Of a stretch of DNA of 64,000 bases, positions 1 to 8,743 are shown piece by piece. Origin of the DNA: Coffea arabica (lineage: Eukaryota; Streptophyta; Magnoliopsida; Gentianales; Rubiaceae). The stretch is from the NCBI RefSeq assembly GCF_036785885.1, contig NC_092329.1, positions 15,828,449 through 15,892,448 of the forward strand, read 5' to 3'. The notes under the pieces were generated by a model, which saw nothing but the letters and a program-made list of their open reading frames with translations, made no database searches and was not told the DNA's origin. A program made the translations under genes and the position numbers. Every line of letters begins with the position of its first letter. Position 1 is the stretch's first letter.

Positions 1-934
1 GCAAAAATATTCTCAAAGTTTGATATGAAATCAGGATACTGGCAAATAATAATAGACCCAAAAGATAGATACAAAACAGCATTTACAACACCTTTTGGAC
101 ATTATGAATGGAAAGTTATGCCATTTGGATTAAAAAATGCACCATCAGAATTTCAAAATATAATGAATGATATTTTCAATCCTTACAGTTCATTTAGTAT
201 AGTCTATATAGATGATGTATTAATATTTTCAGAATCAATAGGACAACATTTCAAACATTTAAGTATATTTTTAAAAGTAATTAAGAAAAATGGATTAGTT
301 GTTTCTGCTCCAAAAATGAAGTTATTTCAAACTAAAGTAAGATTTTTAGGACATAATATATATCAAGGAACAATAAAACCAATTAATAGAGCTTTAGAAT
401 TTGCTACTAAATTTCCAAATGAAATAAAAGATAAAAATCAATTACAAAGATTTTTAGGATGTTTAAATTATATAGCAGACTTCTTTCCTAAATTAAGACA
501 AGAATGTTCTATATTATTTAATAGATTAAAGAAGAATCCAAAACCTTGGACAGATGAACATACACAAAAAATAAAATATTTAAAAGAAAAAATAGAGTCA
601 TTACCATGTTTATGTTTACCTCATCCTAAAGCATTCATGATAGTTGAAACAGATGCATCAGAATTAGGATATGGTGGAATACTAAAACAAAGATTAGATA
701 ATTCAAAAGAAGAATTAGTTAGATTTCATTCGGGAACATGGTCTGACCCTCAAAAGAATTATTAAACTATTAAAAAAGAAATCTTATCCATAGTTTTGTG
801 CATATCAAAATTTCAAGATGATTTATATAATAAGAAATTTTTTGATTAGAATAGATTGTAAATCTGCAAAAGAAATTTTACAAAAAGATGTTCAAAATAT
901 AGTTTCAAAACAAATATTTGCTAGATGGCAAGCT
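1..934 (+). pseudogene. Caulimovirid RT/RNase H fragment, plus-strand arm
   Basis: This encodes the core of a reverse transcriptase (KSGYWQ, YIDDVLIFS) and the start of RNase H (ETDASELGYGG). It is nearly identical to the minus-strand copy at 2252-3184. The open run stops at 763-765, where TAA replaces TCA of the sister copy, and about 80 bp further on a single extra T shifts the frame. The homology ends at about 934 in the sequence TGGCAAGCT, where it joins the truncated end of the minus-strand frame at 934-1755. The 5' part lies outside the window. It cannot make a working enzyme. Confidence 0.85.
1..934. repeat. Inverted repeat, left arm (partner 2252-3184)
   Basis: Position 1 pairs with 3184 and position 934 with 2252 on the opposite strand. 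By eye the arms differ at only a few positions, including one stop-creating change and one inserted base. The 1.3-kb spacer holds viral sequence downstream of the polymerase. The left arm may continue beyond the window. Confidence 0.85.
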
Positions 935-1755
935 TATAGTTCTTGATGAATTTTGAAACTCCAACAGAATATCCATGGTACTTTGAATTCCATATGAAAT
1001 AAAATTGGTCTTGTGTACTCTTCCCCCTTTGCTCTTTTTAGATAGGTTTGAAATCCCATGAGAACATTTGGAGATAGAATTTCGGGTTGAGGTCCAAACC
1101 ATTTCCACCAATGATTGAACCAAATTGGAATTTCTTTACTGCAACTTTCTTTGAATGTAAAGAACCAGAAATGATTGAATGGTGTAAAAAGGAAAGCACG
1201 ATACCATGCCATTTTGTAATCTTGATATGTAAATCCATCTGGAATAAAATTTACTGAAAAGGCTTTTTTGGAATAAAGAGAAGTCCATTCATTAGGAGAA
1301 CAAACTTTCTTTATGATACATTTGGAATGACTAATAATATTTGGATTCTTTTTGTCTGGAATCGGGTAAATCTCTACAGATTGAGTATCTGTAAGGATTA
1401 GTTCATAATAATCTAAATTTTTTGAAGGATCGTCTGGTTGCCAATAACATTTTGGAGGAAAGATTCTTTGAGTAACTTGATTAAGAGTAGAGTATATGGG
1501 TATTTCTTGAAATCGGGTTAGAGTAATATGTTGAGTGAATGGTTTAGTGAAATAAGCATTTGCTGAGGATTTTTCTGGGATTTTTGGTAATTGTTGAATG
1601 GGTCTAATTTGAGAAGCAATTGGAGTAGCAGCTTGACTATAAGTCAATGCTGGAAAATCTGATAATAATTGGAATCTATTTTGAGTAACAGGGGTTAGAC
1701 TCATCTCATAATCCTGAGGAGTCTTTGGCCTGGAACTTCCTGCTTTTGAATCCAT
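934..1755 (-). pseudogene. Caulimovirid downstream ORF, C-terminus replaced at rearrangement
   Basis: This 273-codon frame begins 12 bp after the stop of the preceding viral frame (1768-2160), so the two look like consecutive cistrons of one virus. The protein is proline- and aromatic-rich, with repeated W/F-containing stretches near residues 190-225 (HFWFF, HWWKWFG). I cannot assign a domain. Its position after RNase H matches the unassigned extra ORF of florendoviruses or, less likely, a transactivator-type ORF. The 3' end coincides with the inverted-repeat junction, so the last residues are probably not native. Start chosen at the ATG at 1755, directly after the upstream stop. Confidence 0.55.
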
Positions 1756-1767
1756 ATTCCTGCAAAA

Positions 1768-2160
1768 TTAATAAACAACATCCTTGAGTTGGTTAGATAA
1801 TTCTTTGTTCTGTTCTTGATAATGTTGAATAAATTCGTTGTGAAGAAAATCTCCACTTCTGCTTGCTCTCTGATGAATAAGAAGTCGAATGGTGTTTTTC
1901 TGAATTTGTCTTTGTATGAGAAAGGCTCTTTCTTTTGGAGTAATGGTTGCATAGGGACTTTTATGGACATAAATTTGATCATATTTAGGAATTTGGTAAG
2001 CTGGAATAAATTGTCTTCCATTCGGAGTCTGAATGGAATAGACATATCCTCTGGATTGGGTTGATTTTTCTTTATTTTGAAGGCTGGGAGAATCTCGTTG
2101 AGTTCTCAAATAATTTGTGTATTCACGAGCATTTCTTTGAGCCATCATTGCTGGATCCAT
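1768..2160 (-). CDS. Small caulimovirid ORF of unknown function (130 aa)
   Basis: The frame starts at the ATG at 2160 (MDPAMMAQRN), which overlaps the end of the polymerase frame by about 38 bp. Such short overlaps are usual between pararetroviral ORFs. An open run continues upstream to 2268 but there only shadows the polymerase frame, so the internal start is preferred. The product is basic and glutamine-rich, with a likely helical C-terminal half and no motif I recognise. It is uninterrupted. Function unknown. Confidence 0.5.
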   Translation of the reverse strand: MDPAMMAQRNAREYTNYLRTQRDSPSLQNKEKSTQSRGYVYSIQTPNGRQFIPAYQIPKYDQIYVHKSPYATITPKERAFLIQRQIQKNTIRLLIHQRASRSGDFLHNEFIQHYQEQNKELSNQLKDVVY

Positions 2161-4048
2161 GTCCTTGCAAGAATTCTCTAGTAAGAAAATCTGGTAAAGA
2201 ATTATTTTCTCCTTTGATAAATTCAATCTCGAAATCAAATACGGATAAAATAGCTTGCCATCTAGCAAATATTTGTTTTGAAACTATATTTTGAACATCT
2301 TTTTGTAAAATTTCTTTTGCAGATTTACAATCTATTCTAATAAAAAATTTCTTATTATATAAATCATCTTGAAATTTTGATATGCACAAAACTATGGATA
2401 AGATTTCTTTTTTAATAGTTGAATAATTCTTTTGAGGGTCAGACCATGTTCCTGAATGAAATCTAACTAATTCTTCTTTTGAATTATCTAATCTTTGTTT
2501 TAGTATTCCACCATATCCTAATTCTGATGCATCTGTTTCAACTATCATGAATGCTTTAGGATGAGGTAAACATAAACATGGTAATGACTCTATTTTTTCT
2601 TTTAAATATTTTATTTTTTGTGTATGTTCATCTGTCCAAGGTTTTGGATTCTTCTTTAATCTATTAAATAATATAGAACATTCTTGTCTTAATTTAGGAA
2701 AGAAGTCTGCTATATAATTTAAACATCCTAAAAATCTTTGTAATTGATTTTTATCTTTTATTTCATTTGAAAATTTAGTAGCAAATTCTAAAGCTCTATT
2801 AATTGGTTTTATTGTTCCTTGATATATATTATGTCCTAAAAATCTTACTTTAGTTTGAAATAACTTCATTTTTGGAGCAGAAACAACTAATCCATTTTTC
2901 TTAATTACTTTTAAAAATATACTTAAATGTTTGAAATGTTGTCCTATTGATTCTGAAAATATTAATACATCATCTATATAGACTATACTAAATGAACTGT
3001 AAGGATTGAAAATATCATTCATTATATTTTGAAATTCTGATGGTGCATTTTTTAATCCAAATGGCATAACTTTCCATTCATAATGTCCAAAAGGTGTTGT
3101 AAATGCTGTTTTGTATCTATCTTTTGGGTCTATTATTATTTGCCAGTATCCTGATTTCATATCAAACTTTGAGAATATTTTTGCATTAAATAATCTATTG
3201 AGTAAATCTTTTTTATTAGGAATAGGATATCTAATCCATTGTAATACTTTATTTAAAGGTTTATAATTTATTACTAATCTTGGAACTCCTCTTTCTTTTT
3301 CAGCTTGATTCATGACATAGAATGCAGCACAACTCCAAGGTGATTTTGAAGGTGTTATTAATCCTTTATCTATTAATATTTTTATTTCCTTCTTACAAAA
3401 TTCTAGTAATTCAGAATTCATCTGTATTGGCCTAGCTTTTGTTGGAATATTCTTTTCTTCAAAGTCTTTTTCATAGGGTAATTCTATCATATGTTGTTTT
3501 CTATTCCAAAAATCATTAGGAATATCTGCACAAATTTCTTTTTGAAATAATTCTTCTAGTTCTGAAATTCTTTTCTGTACTTTAATATCATTTAATTGTT
3601 CTTCAATTTTTAAATAAGATTTTTCTTCTTTAATATAATTTATTTGTTGTTGTACTTTAGTAATGGTATTTATTGTTTTATATATTGAAGATGTTTGTAA
3701 GGTTTGTAGTTCTTTCTGTCTTATTGGAGTTAAGAATTTGAAGGTAATAATTTTTCCCATTATATTTACTGAAATTCCTTCATGACTTACTACAAATGGA
3801 TATGTTTGAATTAGAAAGGGTGTACCTAATATTACATCATGATTTATATTGTTTACAATTATGAAATTATGTTTAATACAATATTCATTATTACATATTG
3901 AACCTTTTGTAAATTTATATTTTACTTCTAAATCTTGTCCATTTGCTGCCATTAGTTTTTCTTTTGTTCTTTCACAATATTTAGTGGGGATTATTCCTTC
4001 TTTAATACAACTTGTATCACTTCTACCCAGGACTTTGCAATTTGACAT
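2123..4048 (-). CDS. Caulimovirid polyprotein segment: protease remnant, RT, RNase H (641 aa, open)
   Basis: This is the C-terminal part of a caulimovirid polyprotein, which copies pregenomic RNA into DNA. Residues about 60-85 hold the conserved ILGTPF end of the aspartic protease. The catalytic D-T-G that should precede it is missing: the frame reads GRSDTSCI at residues 8-15. RT spans about 190-420 with YIDD at 357-360. RNase H spans about 495-625 with acidic residues D505 (ETDAS), E548, D573 and D620. No stop or frameshift interrupts the 641 codons, which is unusual for an old integrant. Upstream sequence (4050 on) is not recognisably viral, so the unit is 5'-truncated and should be treated as a relic without coat or movement functions. 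Confidence 0.8.
   Translation of the reverse strand: MSNCKVLGRSDTSCIKEGIIPTKYCERTKEKLMAANGQDLEVKYKFTKGSICNNEYCIKHNFIIVNNINHDVILGTPFLIQTYPFVVSHEGISVNIMGKIITFKFLTPIRQKELQTLQTSSIYKTINTITKVQQQINYIKEEKSYLKIEEQLNDIKVQKRISELEELFQKEICADIPNDFWNRKQHMIELPYEKDFEEKNIPTKARPIQMNSELLEFCKKEIKILIDKGLITPSKSPWSCAAFYVMNQAEKERGVPRLVINYKPLNKVLQWIRYPIPNKKDLLNRLFNAKIFSKFDMKSGYWQIIIDPKDRYKTAFTTPFGHYEWKVMPFGLKNAPSEFQNIMNDIFNPYSSFSIVYIDDVLIFSESIGQHFKHLSIFLKVIKKNGLVVSAPKMKLFQTKVRFLGHNIYQGTIKPINRALEFATKFSNEIKDKNQLQRFLGCLNYIADFFPKLRQECSILFNRLKKNPKPWTDEHTQKIKYLKEKIESLPCLCLPHPKAFMIVETDASELGYGGILKQRLDNSKEELVRFHSGTWSDPQKNYSTIKKEILSIVLCISKFQDDLYNKKFFIRIDCKSAKEILQKDVQNIVSKQIFARWQAILSVFDFEIEFIKGENNSLPDFLTREFLQGHGSSNDGSKKCS
2252..3184. 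repeat. Inverted repeat, right arm (partner 1-934)
   Basis: This arm lies inside the open 641-codon viral frame and covers the RT catalytic core and most of RNase H. High identity with the left arm suggests recent duplication, joint integration, or gene conversion between arms. Confidence 0.85.
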
Positions 4049-4690
4049 ATGAGTTAGCAGTTTGCAAATATTGTAGGGACTTGTAAAGTAAATTATTGAA
4101 ACTTACAAGAATTTGAGTTTGCAAAACAACGGAAGCTTGAATTGATTGCAGTGGAAACTTGCCAAACTTTGACAAAATGATATGAAGGCTTTGAATTTCT
4201 GGTACAAGGATTTTGACTAACTATGAAAGTGAATAGGAGTGAGTATGAAAGAGATACAAGGAAATTTTCTAAGATTGCTCTAGTAGTAATTCGCCGATAC
4301 TCGCCGATTAAAAACACTTTAGGGGTCATTACCACCGACGAGAAGTATTTGAGGAGTTTGCCAAATATATTGTGGGGAAGAATGAAGTAATCGGAATAAT
4401 CCAGAAGTCTTTTGTGCTCGAAAGAGCCATCCAAAACTAGACTGCAAATCAAATTCCCTCCCGAAGGAAATTTTGGTAAATCTAGGGGATTGCCGTTGGT
4501 TGAGAACTATGAAAAAAATAATTCAAATTGATCATCTTTTGCCTTTCTGTTTCATAAATAGTTTTGACTTAAATTTCTTTTCAATATAAGTCTTATGTTA
4601 AATAGCGTATTATGACGTTTTGTCCTCTATTTGAAATTCAATGAAATGCACAGTGTTTATCTTCTAATTGTTTTACTTACGCATTGTTGT
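4049..4690. other. No gene recognised, boundary between caulimovirid and Tat-like element
   Basis: I see no viral frame above 4050 and no clear pol reading below about 4690. A 119-codon minus-strand open run (4093-4452) has no recognisable motif and unconvincing composition. The boundary of the viral integration lies near 4050 but cannot be fixed by eye. Confidence 0.4.
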
Positions 4691-4739
4691 ATCTATCTCA
4701 TTCTTTTCAGATGACCAAAAATAAAACATATTAACCCTT

Positions 4740-5260
4740 TGGATATCATCATTTCGGAATTTGATGACTGCAATCTCGATATCTCTCACGAATTGAAAAT
4801 TCAAGACGAGAGCGGTAACGAGGAAGAATCTGAGTCTTTGTTAAAGAATCTTGAACAATATGAAGGGATATCCAAACCGAGCTAAAAAGAAACAAAAATC
4901 ATTAATATTGACACTGGGGGTCAACGTCAAGAAAATAAAAATTAGCATTCATTTGAATGAGAAGTAGAAAAAGTGTTACAATAAGAAGGGGACAAAGCAT
5001 CGAGGTAGCTTTTGTCGGTGCAAGTTGAGGCCAAAAGAAGAGTTTGTTCCAAATTAACAAGGTTCTTTTATTGCCAAAAAGGTATTGTCTGGTGGAGCAC
5101 TTGTTCTCGCAGAAATGGATAGGCAAGTTTTCCCTCATCCGATCAATTCGGATATATGTAAGAAATTTTTCATCTGATAAATGAAAGTTTCCTTTTAGGG
5201 TTAATGCGAAGAATGGAATGAAAGTCAGGCCTTTTTTCCTTTCCAATTACACATCTTATC
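4740..5260 (+). pseudogene. Tat-like gag-pol fragment, multiply stopped
   Basis: Reading from about 4745 gives an acidic stretch (EEESESLLKNLEQYEG), then KETKIINI and KRRVCSKL-like pieces separated by stop codons. This resembles the acidic linker upstream of RT in Tat-type polyproteins, where a run of E/Q residues precedes a short region about an element's own regulated proteolysis. The assignment rests on pattern recognition of this linker only. No catalytic motif is present. Confidence 0.4.
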
Positions 5261-6784
5261 CCTAGTTATCCCTTTTGAACCTTCAAATAATTTCGTTTGA
5301 CAATTCCTGAAAATCGCAAACCCCACACTGGGGCAAGTTTGCGTTAAAAAAAAAGAAGAGAGAGAAAAATCTCAAGAGGTGAAAAGTGATAAAGGAACAA
5401 AAGGAAAAGAAAATGAAAAAAGAACTTCGGTTGAAAATAACTGGAGCAATTTTAGTTTAATCCTAAGTAGGGTTAGTATGAAGATGCAATTTCAAGTGAT
5501 TTAAACACTTATAAAATCTACTTTCAAGTCTTAACTTTTTCTTAGCACCTCACCTGATCACATTACGAAAAATCGAAAGCCCTGACTTCCATTCTTTGCA
5601 TCACCTCTTTTAGGAAATTTTTCTAAATCATATGACAAATTATGTCAATACACCTTCACCAATTTTGTAAGGGAAGGATTGTCGCACTGATGTCATCATT
5701 TCCTAAAACGCACTTCTGAGTTGATAAAGGCTATCGGCAAGATTGGTTCATTAGATGAAAATCCGAAGGGGCACTTTTGAAAAGAAAAAAGAAAAAAGAA
5801 AAGAAAAGAAAGAAAAGAAAAATGAAAATGAAAATAAAAGAAAAGGAATAAAAAGTGGTGGTAGTCTTCGTGAAAACCTAAAAAGGCGTTAAGGTAGGAT
5901 TTTATGAGGAAAAGTAAGTTTGGATTTGAAGGGCTAGTGATTCAGCTCATTAGAATTTCTCTTTACATTGAGGTTCTGTTGCCAAACATTGAACTCCGGA
6001 GGAACGATATCCAAAGGTTCAAATGTGGCATTTTGTTTGAGAATCAAAGTTTTTTGGTTCATCAAACACAAACTTTTGAGTGTACAGGTTCATTTCTCTA
6101 AAATCAACTTTCTATCAATAAAGGTAAATCGTTGCTTTCATGTTACTTGAATTTGTATCATTTTTTGTGTAAATAAAATACATTTCTTTTGTTTTATGGT
6201 CTCATTTATCCCTTTGGATTTATCAAATGGCAATTTCTTTGATTTATTGAAAGTCCCTGGATACCAAATGTTATACTTCATTAGTGTTGGAAGTCAACAA
6301 AACTTGATACAGTTCACAAAGCAAAGTTGAGTTTTTACAGCATCGAGAGCAGAACATCAAAATACTTATGTTTACACGTTTCTTAGAAGTTAGACGGGTC
6401 AAATGATGGTGGCATTATTTGTTATTAGGATTATTTTTTCTCTTGCAGGTCCATACGTTTTTGCCAATAACAAACTGGGGTAAATTTTTTATATAATTGT
6501 GAAATGTTGCCCAAGAATTGAATATTCATGGTTTAGACCGAGAAATAGGTGTGAATCAAAATCTTAAGGAGAAACAACAATATCATAACACAAAGCGAAT
6601 GATCGGGTTGCATAATAATTGGTTGAAAGTGAGGTAAATTTTTTGAAAAGATTCACCAAGTGAGTATTCAAAAAACCTTTCCATGCACTAACGCTCCCTT
6701 CTTGACAATTTAATTTCCTGTTGATGAGTCTCGGCTTCCATTGCGCACTCTTCTACCTTCCTTCTTGACAATGTAATTTCCTGT
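5261..6784 (+). other. Non-coding internal region of the Tat-like element
   Basis: AT-rich sequence with A-rich runs near 5345 and 5780-5850 and a CACACTGGGGCAAGTTTG motif near 5323 of polypurine-tract flavour. Short open runs (5904-6101, 5968-6150) overlap in different frames and show no known domain. I see no gene here. Confidence 0.4.
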
Positions 6785-8640
6785 TGGTAAGTCAAGTTTG
6801 AATTTTATCCTACTGACCGTTTATCTTGTTGGATTTGGGTTTACTCTACTAATGTCGTCAGGTTTGGATTTTATCCCACTGACCATTTATATCTTGTTGG
6901 ATTTGGATTTATCTTACCAATCTCAGCTGGTTTGAATTTTATCCCACTGATCGTTTATATTTCGTTGGATTTATGTTGTATCCTACCAATCTCATCAGGT
7001 TTGGGTCTTATCCCATTGACCGCTTTTATCTTGTTAGAGTTGGGTTTATCCCACCAACTTCGACAGGTTTGAGTTATATCCCACAGACCGTTTTATCTTG
7101 TTGGGTTTGGGTTTATCCTACCAATCTTGACAGGAATGGATTTTATCCCACTGACCGTTTATATCTCGTTGGATTTGGATTTTTAGATTTTATCCCACCA
7201 ACCTCGATAGATTTGAGTTTTATCCCACTGACCGTTTTTATATATCTCGTTGGGTTTGGGTTTTATCCTACCAATCTCGATAGACTTGGATCTTATCCCA
7301 CTAACCGCTTTTATATCTCATTGGATTTAGATTTTATCCAATCAACCTCGGCAGGTTTGAATGTTATCCCACTGACCGTTTATCTTGTTGGGTTTGGGTT
7401 TATCCTACCAATCTCGACAGGTTTGGATCTTATCTCATTGATTGCTTTTATCTTGTTGGGTTTGGATTTATTCCACCAATCTCGATAGGTTTTGATTGTA
7501 TCCTACTTACCATATTTTATCCCACTAATCTCGGCAAACTTGAATTTTATTCTGTAGACCGTTTTTATCTTGTTGAAATTGGGTTTTATCCCACCAATCT
7601 CGACAGGTTTGGATTTTGTCCCACTGACCGTTTATCTTGTCGGGTTTGGGTTTATCCCACTTATCTTGGCAGGTTTAGATTTTATCCTACTGACCGTTTA
7701 TCTTGTTGGACTTGGGTTTATCCCACCAATTTCAGCAGGTTTGGATTTTATCCCACTAACCGTTTATCTTGTTGGACTGGGGTTTCTCCCACCAAACTCG
7801 ACATATTTAGGTTTTATCCCACTAACTGTTTTTATCTTGTTGGGTTCGGGTTTATCCCACCAATCTCGACAGGGTTTGATTTTATCCCACTGACTGTTTT
7901 TCTTGTTGGACTTGAGTTTTATCATACCAATCTCGGCAGGTTTGGGTCTTATCCCACTGACCGTTTATTTTGTTGGGTTTGGGTTTATCCCACTAATTTC
8001 GACAAGTTTGTATTTTATCCCACCAATCTCAGCAGGTTTGAGTTTTATCCTACTGACTGTTTATCTTATTGGGTTTGGTTTATCCCACCAATCTAGGCAG
8101 GGTTGAGTTTTATCCCATTGACCATTTTATCTTATTGGACTTTAATTTATCCCATCAACCTCAATAGGTTTGAGTTTTATACCATTGACCGTTTTATCTT
8201 ATTGGATTTGGGTTGTATCCCACCAATCTCAGCAGGTTTGGATTTTATCCCACTGACCGTTTTATCTTATTGGATTTGGATTTATCCCATCAATCTCGCC
8301 ATGCTTTGGTTTTATTCCATTGACCGTTTTATCTTGTTGAGTTTGGGTTGTATCCCACCAACCTCAACAGAATTAGGTTTTATCTCACTAACCATTTTTA
8401 TCTTGTTGGTTTGGATTGTATCCCACCAACCTCGGCAGGTTTAGATTTTATCCCACTGACCGTTTTATCTTGTTGAACTTGGGTTTTGTCCCATCAATCT
8501 CGGTAGGTTTGGGTTGTATCCCACTGATCGTTTTTATCTTGTTGGGTTTGGATTTTATCCTACCAATCTCGGCAGTCTCGAATTTTTATCTCACTGACTG
8601 ATGTTATGGCAGGGTTAGATTTTATCCCAATGACTTTTAT
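6785..8640 (+). repeat. Tandem repeat array, unit about 67 bp, roughly 27 copies
   Basis: A degenerate unit alternates two related half-units of about 33 bp. One contains TTTATCCCACTGACCGTTTA, the other TTTATCCCACCAATCTCG, each followed by a CTTGTTGG or GACAGGTTT link. The array ends about 90 bp before the polypurine tract of the Tat-like LTR. Because the unit is not a multiple of three and contains no stops in several frames, it produces long spurious open runs of repeated peptides. These are not genes. Confidence 0.9.
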
Positions 8641-8728
8641 ATATTTGCTTGTTTCAGTTCGCAGCAGAATAACTACAGGTAAGTATTTTGTGTCTACGTT
8701 TTTGTCTCTAATTTTTTTGAAACTCAGA

Positions 8729-8742
8729 CAAAGAGGGGCAAG
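8729..8742 (+). other. Polypurine tract of Tat-like element
   Basis: The purine run AAAGAGGGGCAAG lies immediately before the TG that opens the LTR. This is the expected primer site for plus-strand DNA synthesis. Confidence 0.65.
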
Positions 8743-8743
8743 T

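Larger units (their letters stand above)
1..4050. mobile_element. Endogenous caulimovirid (pararetrovirus) locus, rearranged
   Basis: The block is made of pararetroviral sequence: one partial polymerase copy on the plus strand, then a longer minus-strand copy with protease remnant, RT and RNase H followed by two further minus-strand frames. The RT has the caulimovirid signature (GHYEWKVMPFGLKNAPSEFQ, YIDD) and not that of the Ty3/gypsy elements elsewhere in this window. Extra frames downstream of RNase H recall florendoviruses, so a florendovirus- or petuvirus-like origin is my inference. Movement and coat protein regions are not visible, and the left edge is cut by the window. Such sequences are common plant genome components integrated by illegitimate recombination, with no integrase and no LTRs, and none are seen here. 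Confidence 0.85.

Noticed and set aside
6973..8601. A series of open frames of 61-171 codons with repeated FIPLTVYLVGFGF-type peptides
   Set aside because: They are translations of a 67-bp tandem repeat whose length is not a multiple of three. The same peptides appear in shifted frames, and no start or gene context supports a protein.
6785..8640. CRISPR-like regular repeats
   Set aside because: No conserved repeat with unique spacers. Both half-units diverge evenly, and the setting is a plant retrotransposon.
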